Positions 10,413-20,024 of a stretch of DNA of 52,876 nt are shown here, in pieces. Position 1 is the stretch's first letter; every line of letters begins with the position of its first letter. The DNA is from Minisyncoccota bacterium (GTDB lineage: Bacteria; Patescibacteriota; Minisyncoccia; JAHIHE01; JAGLIN01). The notes beneath the pieces are model-generated. The model had not been told where the DNA came from and ran no database searches. It was given only the letters and a program-made list of their open reading frames with translations. The position numbers were made by a program, and so were the translations under genes. Where the stretch lies: contig JAGLJF010000024.1 of assembly GCA_023142595.1 (NCBI GenBank), positions 1-52,876 of the forward strand, written 5' to 3'.

Positions 10413-10952
10413 ATGGATTCAAAAATTCATCATCCGCCGCATATCTATCAAGATGATTCTATTTATTTTGTTACAGCCAGAACTTATCAAAAAGAAAAAA
10501 TATTTAACACGGATCAAAAGAAGAAAATCTTGTTTAAAAATCTTTGGAATGAATTCAGCAAAATTGATTACAGATTATATGCTTGGGTAATTTTAGATAA
10601 TCATTATCATATTGAGTTTAAAACTAGGTTAGGCAGGAATCTGAGCAAGGCAATAAATCTTATTCACGGGAGAACGGCTTTTGAAATTAACAAGATTGAT
10701 AATAAAAAAGGTAGAAAAATTTTTCAAAATTATCTGGATTACTGTATTCGCCATGAAAAAGATTTTTATCGTCATTTCAATTATATTCATCATAATCCAG
10801 TGAAACATTAATATGTTAAAAATCAAGAAGATGTTTTTGATTACAAATTTTGTAGTTATAAAAATTGGGCAGAGAAGAAAGGGAAGGAGTGGATTGATTC
10901 TTGCTTCGAAACTTATCCGATTGTTGATTTTACTGCTGGTGGAGAAAAATGA
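10413..10952 (+). pseudogene. REP-associated tyrosine transposase (RAYT, Y1_Tnp), interrupted by TAA
   Basis: The first 132 codons encode a Y1-transposase: N-terminal PPHIY..DSIYFVTART, the HUH-type motif NHYHI, and YIHHNPVKH near the end of the open part. A TAA at 10809-10811 follows, but the frame then continues open for 46 more codons to TGA at 10950-10952, reading YVKNQEDVFDYKFCSYKNW, which matches the usual NPVKHGxVKNPEDYxWSSY tail of the family. The stop stands where Gly is expected. RAYTs bind and mobilise REP hairpins; this copy is flanked on both sides by REP-like units, and its final TGA overlaps the first base of one. Either it is inactivated or the 132-residue form works without the tail; the catalytic Tyr could not be assigned with certainty. 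Confidence 0.8.
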
Positions 10953-11077
10953 AATCCTAAATTATACGGAATTAACCCTTTAGGGTTTCAAATCGTTGCA
11001 AATTAAAAATAACAGCCTAAAGGCTGAATTCCATAAAAACATAATTTACCAACCAAACAGCCTGAAGGCTGGGTTCC
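10951..11077. repeat. REP-like cluster downstream of the RAYT
   Basis: A truncated ATCC-type unit lies at 10951-10960, a reverse ACCC-type unit at 10968-10995, and AGCC-type units at 11011-11032 and 11056-11077. Together with the upstream cluster it brackets the transposase. Confidence 0.85.
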
Positions 11078-11122
11078 ATATAAATTTCTTTTATAAATAT
11101 TTAAACCAATAAAACCAAATAA

Positions 11123-11491
11123 ATGAGAAAACAAAAAATAATTTCTATAGTTGTAATCTTAATTCTTTTTGTAACAACTTTATTTTTCGCAATTAATTAT
11201 TCACAAACAAAAAAAGATCTTGACCAAACCAAGCTAACCATTACAAATTATCAAGAAAGTGAGAAAGTTATAGATTTCACTGAGCTTTTTGTTGAAGAAG
11301 TTCTGAATTCAAATGGAGGGGAAATTGATTTTGAAACAAGATTAAAACTAGAAAATTCAGTTCGTGGATTAAATAATGAAGAAATTCTTTCCCAATGGAA
11401 AAAATTTATTGACAGTGAAGACGAAATAGAAGCGCAAGGAATCGTTAAAGGATTATTAAATATGTTGGTTGATGAGATGAGGGTGAAGTAG
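11123..11491 (+). CDS. Hypothetical single-pass membrane protein
   Basis: 122 residues. A basic start (MRKQK) is followed by one hydrophobic helix (about residues 6-25, IISIVVILILFVTTLFFAIN), then a charged, probably helical region (KKDLDQTKLTITNYQESEKV) and an acidic C-terminal domain without a recognised motif. It is probably an inner-membrane protein with its C-terminus outside or a coiled-coil anchor. No Shine-Dalgarno is visible. It stands alone between REP clusters, so it may have been carried or isolated by them. The function is unknown. Confidence 0.6.
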   Translation: MRKQKIISIVVILILFVTTLFFAINYSQTKKDLDQTKLTITNYQESEKVIDFTELFVEEVLNSNGGEIDFETRLKLENSVRGLNNEEILSQWKKFIDSEDEIEAQGIVKGLLNMLVDEMRVK

Positions 11492-11504
11492 TGATGAGCG
11501 GAAT

Positions 11505-11567
11505 GAAATCCTAAAGGATAAATTCCCAATTGATGATTCGGAATTTACCCTTTAGGGTTTTATATCG
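11505..11567. repeat. REP-like head-to-head pair
   Basis: A forward ATCCTAAAGGAT unit (11505-11526) faces a reverse ACCCTTTAGGGT unit (11540-11567), 13 bases apart. It lies directly after the small membrane-protein gene. Confidence 0.85.
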
Positions 11568-11630
11568 TTGCAGTTTCAAAAAATAAAATACTAAAGAGCT
11601 TGTGCTAAATTTAGGAATAAAATCCGGCTC

Positions 11631-11658
11631 TTGACAATATTTTTAGGTTGTATATAAT
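11631..11658 (+). promoter_or_regulatory. Near-consensus sigma70 promoter
   Basis: TTGACA (11631-11636), a 16-base spacer and TATAAT (11653-11658). No gene follows for 840 bases until rpoB, so it drives either a short RNA ending near 11769 or a very long rpoB leader. Confidence 0.75.
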
Positions 11659-11664
11659 GAATTT

Positions 11665-11769
11665 ATATTTGAATCCAAGTCAAAATTCAATTTTTATGAT
11701 TTATAAAGTCATCAAGTAAAAGGGGATATTCTTTAATGCCTGCAGTGTTTGCTGTTTAGGCTTGTTTTT
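11665..11769 (+). ncRNA. Candidate short RNA or attenuated leader upstream of rpoB
   Basis: Begins at the expected start of the 11631 promoter and ends at a hairpin whose outer stem is GCCT/AGGC (11738-11761), followed by TTGTTTTT. It contains only a 7-codon ORF (MPAVFAV). It could be a stable sRNA or a terminated leader of rpoBC. The hairpin is modest. Confidence 0.4.
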
Positions 11770-11918
11770 GTGTCTTTGAAAATTATTTCTTCTAAATTTT
11801 AGAAATTTTTAATAAAAAAGTGTTCTTTTGTGTTGTTTGTTATATTTAGAGAACGCGCTGATAATTGTTAGATTGTCCAGCGTTGTTTATACTTTTATAA
11901 TTACCATTAGTATCAATT

Positions 11919-12050
11919 GTCATCCTCAGCTTGACTGAGGATCCAGAATAAACCGAGATAGATGATAATTTAGGCTTGATACAGCCAAAAGATACTAATC
12001 CTAGATTACCGCAGGAGTTTATGCTGAATTAATTTCAGTGCGGGAATGAC
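11919..12050. repeat. Non-coding element with GTCATCC / GGAATGAC ends
   Basis: It starts with a hairpin (ATCCTCAGCTTGACTGAGGAT) after GTC and ends in GCGGGAATGAC. It belongs to the GTCATYC...GRATGAC terminal-repeat class seen elsewhere in this window. No ORF was found in it. Confidence 0.6.
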
Positions 12051-12108
12051 AAACAAGTTTAATATAATGTATAAAACTATTTTTAAAAAGTATAGGAAGC
12101 GCTGTAAA

Positions 12109-12233
12109 ATCTTATAAATAAACTAATAAATCTTTATTTTTATAATTTGTTTTTTGAGTTAAATCCTAGATTCCCTTCTGCAAGGGAATGACAAAAACTG
12201 CGTTTTCAGGAGTTTCTTAATTTATTTTACTGA
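12109..12233. repeat. MITE-like element R3, copy A
   Basis: About 125 bases match 47003-47125 on the opposite strand, including the hairpin TTCCCTTCTGCAAGGGAA and the run TTTTTATAATTTGTTTTTT. It contains no coding sequence. Confidence 0.75.
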
Positions 12234-12243
12234 TAAAAAATTT

Positions 12244-12385
12244 GTCATTCTGAATGAAGCGATAGCACTGAAATAAATTCAGCATAAACTTCATAAAGAA
12301 TCTCGCGAGAAGACTCATCTTGTGTCAATTCAAAATTCAGCGAATATAAACTCGGGATTCTTCGTCGTAAACTCCTCAGAATGAC
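12244..12385. repeat. Non-coding element with GTCATTCTGA / TCAGAATGAC ends
   Basis: Inverted ends GTCATTCTGA (12244) and TCAGAATGAC (12376-12385), with internal AAGAATC and GATTCTTCGTCG pieces typical of this repeat class. Together with the preceding elements it explains much of the rpoB upstream region; 12386-12505 is AT-rich with nothing recognisable. Confidence 0.6.
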
Positions 12386-12505
12386 TGTTTGTCTAATGCA
12401 TTTAAAGAATAATACACGGAAAATGACAAAATTACGTTTTTAAAGGTTTTTAAAATAAATATGATAAATTTATTTTCTTAAATAATCAACTTATTTTTAT
12501 AAAAT

Positions 12506-15500
12506 ATGTCAATGCTTACAACCAAAGACGCGACAAGCTTAAAATCAAACAGAAAATTTTTTCATGAAACAAAGGATGTGCTAGACTATCCATATCTTAT
12601 AGAATCTCAGCTTATTTCTTATAATTGGTTTATTGAAAAGGGGTTGAAAGAGCTTTTGAAAGAAGTTTCTCCTATTATCAGTTTTAACAAGGAGATGGAA
12701 GTGGATTTTGTTGATTATTATTTAGATAAGCCTAAATATGACAAAGAAACTGCGAAGAAGAAAAATTTATCTTTCGAGGCACCTTTGAGATGTCGAGTTA
12801 GATTGACTCACAAAAAAACCAACACAAATAAAGAACAGGAAATTTATTTTGGAGAATTCCCGCTTATGACAGAGCGAGGAACTTTTATTATCAACGGAGT
12901 TGAGCGAGTTGTAGTAAGTCAGCTTATCAAATCTCCTGGAGCATTCTTTTCGATTTCTTCAGAAAAAGAAGATAAAAAATATTTTGGCGCAAAAATGATT
13001 CCAACCAGGGGAGCGTGGCTTGAAGTTGAAACAGAAGCGAGCGGTGCTATTTTTGTGAAAATTGATAAAAAAAGGAAGGTAGCCGTGACAGCTCTTATAC
13101 GAGCTTTTGGTGTTGATTCTGATGAAAAACTTTTGGAACTTTTTTCTGATGTAGACACTGGAGAAGTAAAGTTTATTGAAGAAACTATCAAAAAAGATGT
13201 TTCAAAATCTAAAGCAGAAGGATTTATTGAAGTTTATAAAAGAATTCGACCTGGGGATCTTGCTACAGCTGATAACGCTAGACAATTAATTGAAGGAATG
13301 TTTTTCAAATTTGATAGATATGATTTGGGAAAAGTAGGAAGACATAAAATCAATCAAAGACTTAATGTTGACTTGGAAGATACTGTTGAAAACAGAGTAT
13401 TCCAGCCCAACGATTTAATTTTGGTTGTCAAAGAATTGATAAAGCTTAATAATTCTTCAAATGCAGTTGGCGATGATATTGATCATCTTGGGAACAGAAG
13501 AGTTCGAACTGTTGGAGAATTGATTCAAGAAAGATTTCGTCTTGGATTTATGAGAGTTGAGAGAAATATCAAAGACAGAATGAGTACTGTTGATGTGAAC
13601 ACAGTTGTTCCTTCTCAACTTATAAATACCCGACCTCTTATTGCGGTTATTAGAGAATTTTTTATGTCTTCACAGCTTTGTCAATTTATGGATCAAGTTA
13701 ATCCTTTGGCTGAACTTGAGCACAAAAGAAGATTATCTGCTATGGGACCTGGAGGTTTGACAAGAGAAAGAGCTGGATTTGAAGTTCGTGATGTTCATAG
13801 AAGTCATTATGGAAGAGTGTGTCCGATTCAAACTCCTGAAGGACCGAATATTGGTTTGGTGGGACATCTTGCCTTGTTTGGAACCGTGAATGAATATGGA
13901 TTTCTAGAAACTCCTTATCGAAAAGTTAAAAATGGAAAAGTTTCTAACGAGATTATTTATCTTGATGCTACGGAAGAAGAAGAGGCAATTATTTCTCACG
14001 CTAGTGTTCCTTTTGACGATAATACAAAAATGTTTACTCAAAAAGAAGTTCAAGCAAGAATCAAAGGTAGGCCTGGAATTGTTGAAGCTGAAAAAGTAAA
14101 CTTTATGGATGTGTCCCCAAATCAAGCTATTAGTGTTTCAACTTCACTTATTCCTTTTCTCGAACACGATGATGCGCATAGAGCTTTGATGGGTTCGAAT
14201 ATGCAGAGGCAGGCTGTTACTTGTATTATTCCAGATTCTGCTGTTGTGGGAACTGGGCTTGAAAAAAAGGCGGCGGTTGATTCTGGTCATGTTCTAGTGG
14301 CTGAAGATAGTGGGGAGATATTAGAAGTCGATGGAGCTCATATCAAAATAAAGCTTGCAGATTCATCCACAAAAACTTATAACCTTTCGAGTTTTGTTCG
14401 ATCAAATTCTGCTACTTGTATGACTCAATATGCCAGAGTACAAAGAGGTCAAAAGGTCAAAAGAGGTGACGTCTTGGCTGATGGTTCTGGAACTCAAGAT
14501 GGAGAGATAGCGCTTGGTCAAAATTTATTCGTGGCTTTTATGCCATGGGGAGGATGCAACTTTGAAGATGCTATTATTCTTTCACAAAGAGTTGTTGAAA
14601 ATGATAGATTCAGTTCAATTCATATTGAAGATTTTTCTATAGATGTTCGAGATACAAAACTAGGTCCCGAGGTCGTCACAAGAGATATTCCAAATGTTGG
14701 AGAAGATAAATTGAAAGATTTGGATGAAGATGGAATTATCAGAATCGGAGCTGAGGTTCGATCTGGTGATATTTTGGTTGGAAAAATTACTCCAAAAGGT
14801 GAAAGTGATTTGACTGCCGAAGAAAGATTACTCAGATCAATTTTTGGAGAAAAAGCAAGAGATGTTAAAGATACCTCTTTATATTTGCAACACGGAGAGC
14901 AAGGAAAAGTAGTTGATGTGAAGATTTTTTCAAGAGATCAAGGAGACAAGCTTTCAGCTGGAGTGATAAAGAAAATTCAAATAAGTGTTGCACAACTTCG
15001 AAAAATTCAAGTTGGTGACAAGTTGGCAGGTCGTCATGGAAACAAAGGTGTGATTTCGACAATTTTGCCAATTGAAGATATGCCATATCTTGAAGATGGA
15101 ACTCCTGTTGATATCATTTTAAATCCTCTTGGAGTTGCTTCTCGTATGAATATCGGACAAATTCTTGAAACACATCTTGGATGGGCAGCAAGTAGGTTGG
15201 GATACAAAGTCGCTTGTCCGTCACTCAATGGTGTGACTGAAGAGCAGATCAAAGGCGAGTTGAAAAAGGCAGGACTTCCAGAAGACGGAAAGGTTCAGCT
15301 CTTTGATGGAAAAACAGGAAAATCTTTTGAGAACAAAACTACTGTTGGAATTACATATATTATGAAACTGAACCATTTGGTTGAAGACAAGATTCATATG
15401 CGTTCTATCGGTCCATATTCTTTGATAACTCAGCAACCGCTTGGTGGTAAAGCTCAATTTGGTGGACAGAGATTTGGAGAGATGGAGGTTTGGGCGCTTG

Positions 15501-15751
15501 AAGGTCATGGCGCAGCTCATACTTTGCAAGAAGTTTTGACTATTAAATCAGATGATGTACTTGGAAGATCAAAATCTTATGAGTCTATTATTAAAGGAGA
15601 GTCCATCAAAAATCCTCATATTCCGGCATCATTTCATGTTTTGGTAAATGAATTGAAAGCCTTGAGTTTGAGTGTGGATTTGATGGGAGTAAAGCAAGAA
15701 GATGTTGTTGAAGAAGCTGAAGAAGAGATTGAAGATGAAAGTGATAAATAA
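12506..15751 (+). CDS. rpoB: DNA-directed RNA polymerase subunit beta
   Basis: 1081 residues, shorter than the 1342 of E. coli because lineage-specific insertions are absent, as usual in Patescibacteria. The N-terminal protrusion and lobe are followed by the rifampicin region (about residues 390-440, QFMDQVNPLAELEHKRRLSAMGPGG), the strictly conserved RERAGFEVRDVH and CPIQTPEGPNIGL, the catalytic-site GDKLAGRHGNKG (about 834) and the C-terminal GQRFGEMEVWALEGHGAA clamp segment. Key rifampicin positions equivalent to D516, H526 and S531 are kept, while N518 is replaced by V. The acidic tail (EEAEEEIEDESDK) is typical. No Shine-Dalgarno precedes the start (TTTTTATAAAATATG). It works with rpoC, from which it is parted by a REP array. 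Confidence 0.99.
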   Translation: MSMLTTKDATSLKSNRKFFHETKDVLDYPYLIESQLISYNWFIEKGLKELLKEVSPIISFNKEMEVDFVDYYLDKPKYDKETAKKKNLSFEAPLRCRVRLTHKKTNTNKEQEIYFGEFPLMTERGTFIINGVERVVVSQLIKSPGAFFSISSEKEDKKYFGAKMIPTRGAWLEVETEASGAIFVKIDKKRKVAVTALIRAFGVDSDEKLLELFSDVDTGEVKFIEETIKKDVSKSKAEGFIEVYKRIRPGDLATADNARQLIEGMFFKFDRYDLGKVGRHKINQRLNVDLEDTVENRVFQPNDLILVVKELIKLNNSSNAVGDDIDHLGNRRVRTVGELIQERFRLGFMRVERNIKDRMSTVDVNTVVPSQLINTRPLIAVIREFFMSSQLCQFMDQVNPLAELEHKRRLSAMGPGGLTRERAGFEVRDVHRSHYGRVCPIQTPEGPNIGLVGHLALFGTVNEYGFLETPYRKVKNGKVSNEIIYLDATEEEEAIISHASVPFDDNTKMFTQKEVQARIKGRPGIVEAEKVNFMDVSPNQAISVSTSLIPFLEHDDAHRALMGSNMQRQAVTCIIPDSAVVGTGLEKKAAVDSGHVLVAEDSGEILEVDGAHIKIKLADSSTKTYNLSSFVRSNSATCMTQYARVQRGQKVKRGDVLADGSGTQDGEIALGQNLFVAFMPWGGCNFEDAIILSQRVVENDRFSSIHIEDFSIDVRDTKLGPEVVTRDIPNVGEDKLKDLDEDGIIRIGAEVRSGDILVGKITPKGESDLTAEERLLRSIFGEKARDVKDTSLYLQHGEQGKVVDVKIFSRDQGDKLSAGVIKKIQISVAQLRKIQVGDKLAGRHGNKGVISTILPIEDMPYLEDGTPVDIILNPLGVASRMNIGQILETHLGWAASRLGYKVACPSLNGVTEEQIKGELKKAGLPEDGKVQLFDGKTGKSFENKTTVGITYIMKLNHLVEDKIHMRSIGPYSLITQQPLGGKAQFGGQRFGEMEVWALEGHGAAHTLQEVLTIKSDDVLGRSKSYESIIKGESIKNPHIPASFHVLVNELKALSLSVDLMGVKQEDVVEEAEEEIEDESDK

Positions 15752-15779
15752 AATTTAGTTTAGCAATAAATTTTATAAC

Positions 15780-15964
15780 AACAGCCTGAAGGCTGGGTTC
15801 CACCTAACGACGGAATTACCCTTTAGGGTTTCATATCGTTCCTATGCACATCTTTTACAGCCTAAAGGCTGAATTCCACAAAAGCACAATTTCCCAACCA
15901 AACAGCCTAAAGGCTGAATTCCGAAAGTTGCAACTGCGCAATAATATCCTAAAGACTGGGTTCC
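15780..15964. repeat. REP-like array between rpoB and rpoC
   Basis: Units lie at 15780-15801 (forward), 15812-15838 (reverse ACCC type), 15856-15877, 15901-15922 and 15943-15964. They occupy most of the 255-base gap between two genes that are normally almost adjacent in bacteria. Confidence 0.9.
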
Positions 15965-16006
15965 GAATTATATAAAAATTTATATTTAAGCAATAATATT
16001 TAATTT

Positions 16007-19000
16007 ATGTCAAATATAAGCACAAAAGTTGAGGACTTTGAATCAGTCAGACTTAAGATTGCTAGTCCTGAAGAAATTTTGAATTGGTCTACGGGAGAAG
16101 TTACAAAACCTGAAACCATAAATTATAGAACTCAAAGACCTGAAAAGGACGGATTGTTTTGCGAAAAAATATTTGGACCAACAAAAGATTGGGAGTGTTA
16201 TTGTGGAAAATATAAAAGAATTAGATATAAAGGAATTGTTTGTGATAAATGTGGGGTTGAAGTGACAAAATCCATTGTGAGAAGAGAAAGAATGGGACAT
16301 ATTAAATTGGCTGTTCCAATTTCACATGTTTGGTTTTTGCGAGGAGTTCCCTCAAGTGTTGGGCTAACACTGAATATGTCCATTCAAGATTTGGAAAAAG
16401 TCATTTATTTTGCAAGTTATTTGATTATTGATGTGAACGAGGAAGAAAGAAAATCAATTGCAGATCAAATTGAAGGTGAGTATAAATCAAGAGTTAAAAA
16501 TGGAAAAGCTACTCTTACAATACCTGAAATCAATGAAATCAAAGAAGCTCGAGACAAAGCAAAGGAAGATCTTCGAAGTATAAAAAAATTCAAGGTTATT
16601 TCTGAGCTTGAATATAGAAATCTTTCAATGAAATATGCTTCCGTTTTTAAGGCCAATATCGGAACTGAGGCTATCAAGAAAGCGTTGGAAACAATTGATT
16701 TGAAGAAAATTTCCAGAAAATTGGAAAAAGAAGTCAAGGAATTGCCAGAGTCTTCAATGCAAAGAAAAAAGATGATGAAGAGATTGCGTTTGATTCACGG
16801 ATTTATAAAAGCCAGCATAAAACCAGAATGGATGTGTCTTTCTGTTATACCTGTTATTCCACCAGACCTCAGACCGATGGTGCAGTTGGACGGTGGAAGG
16901 TTTGCAACATCAGATTTAAATGATTTATACAGAAGAGTTATCAATAGGAATAATCGTTTGAAAAAACTGATTGAACTTGGAGCTCCAGAAGTGATTTCTC
17001 GAAATGAAAAAAGAATGCTTCAAGAAGCTGTCGATGCTTTGATTGATAACAGCGCCAGAAGAGGTCAAGCAACAATGGCCGCAACTGGAAAAAGAAGACA
17101 ACTTCGATCTTTGGCAGACATGCTTAAAGGAAAACAAGGAAGATTTAGACAAAATCTTTTGGGAAAACGAGTTGACTATTCTGCGCGTAGTGTTATTGTG
17201 GTCGGTCCAACTTTGCGATTAGATCAATGTGGTCTTCCTAAGAAAATGGCCTTGGAATTATTTAAGCCTTTTGTGATGAAAGTTCTTATTGAAAGAGATT
17301 TTGCTTATAATGTTAGGAGTGCCAATAAACTAATTGAGCAAGGAATTACAGAAGTGTGGGGGATTTTGGAAGAGGTTATCAAAGGCAAATGTGTATTATT
17401 AAATCGTGCTCCTACTTTACATCGACTCGGAATTCAAGCCTTTCATCCAATCTTGATTGAAGGCAAGGCAATCCAAATCCATCCTATGGTTTGTAAAGCT
17501 TTTAATGCTGATTTCGATGGAGACCAAATGGCCGTTCATCTTCCTTTGACAGAAGAAGCGCAGAAAGAGTCTAATGAGATGATGCTTTCTTCAAAGAATT
17601 TACTTAAGCCAGCAACTGGTGAGCCAATCGTTACTCCATCTCAAGATATTGTTCTCGGTTGTTACTATATGAGTAAATTTATTGACAAGGCAAAAGGAGA
17701 AGGAAAAATATTTGGTTCTTTTGATGATGCTGTAATTGCTCATGAACTTGGAATGATTGATCTTCGAGCCAAAATTAAACTTCAAAATAATTCGTGGTTA
17801 GTGTCCAAAAAAACGAAATCAAAGGATGTAGAATCTTTTATAGAGACTTCTGTTGGTCGTATTATTTTTAATCAATCGTTACCTGAAGAACTTTTGTATA
17901 TTAACAAAGTTATGGATTCTGGTGCTTTGAAGGCTTTGATTGCTGATTCTCTTGATAGACTTGGAGAAGAAAAAACTGTTCTTCTGGTTGACAGAATAAA
18001 ATCTCTTGGATTTAAATATGCGACTAAATCTGGTTTGAGTTGGGGAATGGATGATGTGAAAATACCTCCTTCAAAGGACAAACTTTTCAAAGAAGGAGAT
18101 AAGGAAATCGACAAACTTCGAGAACAATATGAGGACGGTTTGTTGACAGAAAACGAAAGAAGAGTGAAATCAATTGAAATTTGGAATGACATCAAAGATA
18201 AAATCGGACAAGAAATTCCAGGCACTATCGGAGAGGAAAGTCCAGTGGCATATATGATTAATTCTGGAGCAAGAAGTAATTGGGCTGTGATTACTCAGAT
18301 GGGTGGTATGAAAGGTTTGGTTGTGAATCCATCTGGAGAAACAATTGAACTTCCGATCAAGAGTAGTTTTAAAGAAGGGTTTAATGTGTTGGAATATTTT
18401 ATCTCAACTCATGGAACCAGAAAAGGAATGGCGGATACTGCTCTTCGAACTTCAACTGCAGGATATCTAACAAGAAGACTTGTTGATGTTGCTCAAGATG
18501 TAATTATTCATGAGGTTGATTGTCATGATGAAGAAGGAACAGAAGTTGTAGCAAATGAACATCTTGATATTGGACGAACAATTTCTATGAGACTTAGAGG
18601 GCGAACTGCCTTAAAAGATATCAAGGATCCAAAAACGAAAAAAATGATTGTCAAAGCTGGAGTTCAAATTCATAAAAAAGATGCCGATGCAATTGAAAAA
18701 GCTGGAATTGAAAGAGTTTGGGTGAGAAGCATTATCAAATGTAAGGCTAAAAGAGGGGTTTGTCAGACATGTTATGGATATGATCTTGGAAAGAATAGAC
18801 TTGTGGAAGTTGGACAAGCTGTGGGAATTGTGACAGCTCAAGCTATTGGAGAACCAGGAACACAGTTGACGATGAGAACATTCCATAGTGGAGGGGTTGC
18901 TGGAAAAGATATTACCCAAGGTCTTCCTCGAGTTGAGGAAATATTTGAAGCTCGAGTTCCAAAGGGCAAGGCCTTGATTGCTGAAGTTGATGGAAAAGTT

Positions 19001-19699
19001 CAAGATATTGAAGAGACAGCAGATTCAAGAATTATCCACATTAAATTTAAACCTAAAGTAGAAGAAATTGTTGACAAGGAAAAAGTCGAAGATGTCAAAA
19101 GTTATGTAATTGACAAAGATACTTCAATTTTGGTTAAAAAGGGAGAACTTGTATTGGCAGGGCAACAGCTCGTTGAAGGACATGTTGATATTCATGAATT
19201 GTTTGAATTAAAAGGAGTTGAAGCTATACAAAAATATATTATCAAAGAAATACAACAAGTTTATACTTCTCAGGGTGAAGGAATTGATGACAAGCATATT
19301 GAAATTATCATCAGACAGATGCTTTCTAGGGTAAAAGTCAAAGATTCAGGGGACACAAATTTGCTGATTGGAGATATAATTGAGAAAGCTCAATATCTTG
19401 AAAACAATGAAGCAATCGAAAATGAAAACAAGAAAAATAAGTCTGTAACGGATAAGATTAAAGAAGTTTCAACTGTCGAACAACTTTTACTTGGAATTAC
19501 AAAAGCGTCTTTGACGACAGAAAGTTTCTTGTCTTCCGCATCGTTTCAGGAAACAGCTCGAGTTTTGATTGGTGCTGCTACCACTGGAAAAGAAGACAAG
19601 CTTCGAGGCTTGAAAGAAAATGTAATTATCGGAAGATTGATTCCGTCTGGAACAGGATATTTCAGAAATATTGATAAGAAAGAAGAAAATGCGAGTTAA
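16007..19699 (+). CDS. rpoC: DNA-directed RNA polymerase subunit beta'
   Basis: 1230 residues. The N-terminal zinc ribbon is complete (CYCGK...CDKCG, residues about 64-83). The active-site magnesium loop [12 protein letters not shown] is near residue 500. The second zinc site is present (Cys near 838 in CHDEEG, then [13 protein letters not shown] near 912-924), followed by the trigger loop and bridge helix region ([18 protein letters not shown]) and the C-terminal [29 protein letters not shown]. It is smaller than the E. coli subunit (1407). The start lacks a Shine-Dalgarno. Because of the REP array it may need its own promoter or rely on read-through from rpoB. Confidence 0.99.
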   Translation: MSNISTKVEDFESVRLKIASPEEILNWSTGEVTKPETINYRTQRPEKDGLFCEKIFGPTKDWECYCGKYKRIRYKGIVCDKCGVEVTKSIVRRERMGHIKLAVPISHVWFLRGVPSSVGLTLNMSIQDLEKVIYFASYLIIDVNEEERKSIADQIEGEYKSRVKNGKATLTIPEINEIKEARDKAKEDLRSIKKFKVISELEYRNLSMKYASVFKANIGTEAIKKALETIDLKKISRKLEKEVKELPESSMQRKKMMKRLRLIHGFIKASIKPEWMCLSVIPVIPPDLRPMVQLDGGRFATSDLNDLYRRVINRNNRLKKLIELGAPEVISRNEKRMLQEAVDALIDNSARRGQATMAATGKRRQLRSLADMLKGKQGRFRQNLLGKRVDYSARSVIVVGPTLRLDQCGLPKKMALELFKPFVMKVLIERDFAYNVRSANKLIEQGITEVWGILEEVIKGKCVLLNRAPTLHRLGIQAFHPILIEGKAIQIHPMVCKAFNADFDGDQMAVHLPLTEEAQKESNEMMLSSKNLLKPATGEPIVTPSQDIVLGCYYMSKFIDKAKGEGKIFGSFDDAVIAHELGMIDLRAKIKLQNNSWLVSKKTKSKDVESFIETSVGRIIFNQSLPEELLYINKVMDSGALKALIADSLDRLGEEKTVLLVDRIKSLGFKYATKSGLSWGMDDVKIPPSKDKLFKEGDKEIDKLREQYEDGLLTENERRVKSIEIWNDIKDKIGQEIPGTIGEESPVAYMINSGARSNWAVITQMGGMKGLVVNPSGETIELPIKSSFKEGFNVLEYFISTHGTRKGMADTALRTSTAGYLTRRLVDVAQDVIIHEVDCHDEEGTEVVANEHLDIGRTISMRLRGRTALKDIKDPKTKKMIVKAGVQIHKKDADAIEKAGIERVWVRSIIKCKAKRGVCQTCYGYDLGKNRLVEVGQAVGIVTAQAIGEPGTQLTMRTFHSGGVAGKDITQGLPRVEEIFEARVPKGKALIAEVDGKVQDIEETADSRIIHIKFKPKVEEIVDKEKVEDVKSYVIDKDTSILVKKGELVLAGQQLVEGHVDIHELFELKGVEAIQKYIIKEIQQVYTSQGEGIDDKHIEIIIRQMLSRVKVKDSGDTNLLIGDIIEKAQYLENNEAIENENKKNKSVTDKIKEVSTVEQLLLGITKASLTTESFLSSASFQETARVLIGAATTGKEDKLRGLKENVIIGRLIPSGTGYFRNIDKKEENAS

Positions 19700-19726
19700 T
19701 TTAAGATCTAGGAATTAACGAAAGCG

Positions 19727-19801
19727 ACATTATATGATGTCGCTTGCAAATAGAACTTTGCGTAATAAAAAAACAGCTCTTGAAAAAAGGCTGTTTTTGT
19801 T
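19727..19801 (+). terminator. rpoC terminator region (two hairpins)
   Basis: The hairpin AAGCGACAT/ATGTCGCTT (19727-19748) is followed by a classic intrinsic terminator: AAAACAGC, loop, GGCTGTTTTTGTTT at 19768-19801. It ends the rpoBC transcript. Confidence 0.8.
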
Positions 19802-19803
19802 TC

Positions 19804-19864
19804 GGAATCTACTCTTCGTGGTTTCAAATCGTAAACACAAAAAACAGCCTAAAGGCTGAATTCC
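19804..19864. repeat. REP-like pair after rpoC
   Basis: A degenerate reverse unit ending GTTTCAAATCG (19804-19831) and an intact forward AGCCTAAAGGCT unit (19843-19864). A weak hairpin with a T run (19923-19967) follows; nothing else was seen up to the ftsK promoter. Confidence 0.75.
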
Positions 19865-19964
19865 ATATTATTAACACAAAAAATCTTAAAGAATAAATTC
19901 TGTCGAGTGCAATAAAATATCATAAAGAAAGATTAGTTTTTAGTAAAAGGCTACCTTTCTTTTT

Positions 19965-19993
19965 TTGCCTAAGATGCGATTTTAAGCTATAAT
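19965..19993 (+). promoter_or_regulatory. ftsK promoter
   Basis: TTGCCT (19965-19970), a 17-base spacer and TATAAT (19988-19993), ending 31 bases before the ftsK start. Confidence 0.65.
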
Positions 19994-20024
19994 GAAAAGG
20001 TAAAAAATAAGGAAAAATAATAAT

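Noticed and set aside
10809..10952. Alternative genetic code (stop codon reassignment)
   Set aside because: TAA, TAG and TGA all end well-defined genes here, Trp is encoded by TGG and Gly by GGN; the broken genes are better explained by decay.
10171..11077. Repeat cluster considered as a CRISPR array
   Set aside because: Units are palindromic, occur in both orientations, have irregular short spacing and different core types, and recur far away and inside genes; no cas gene is near.
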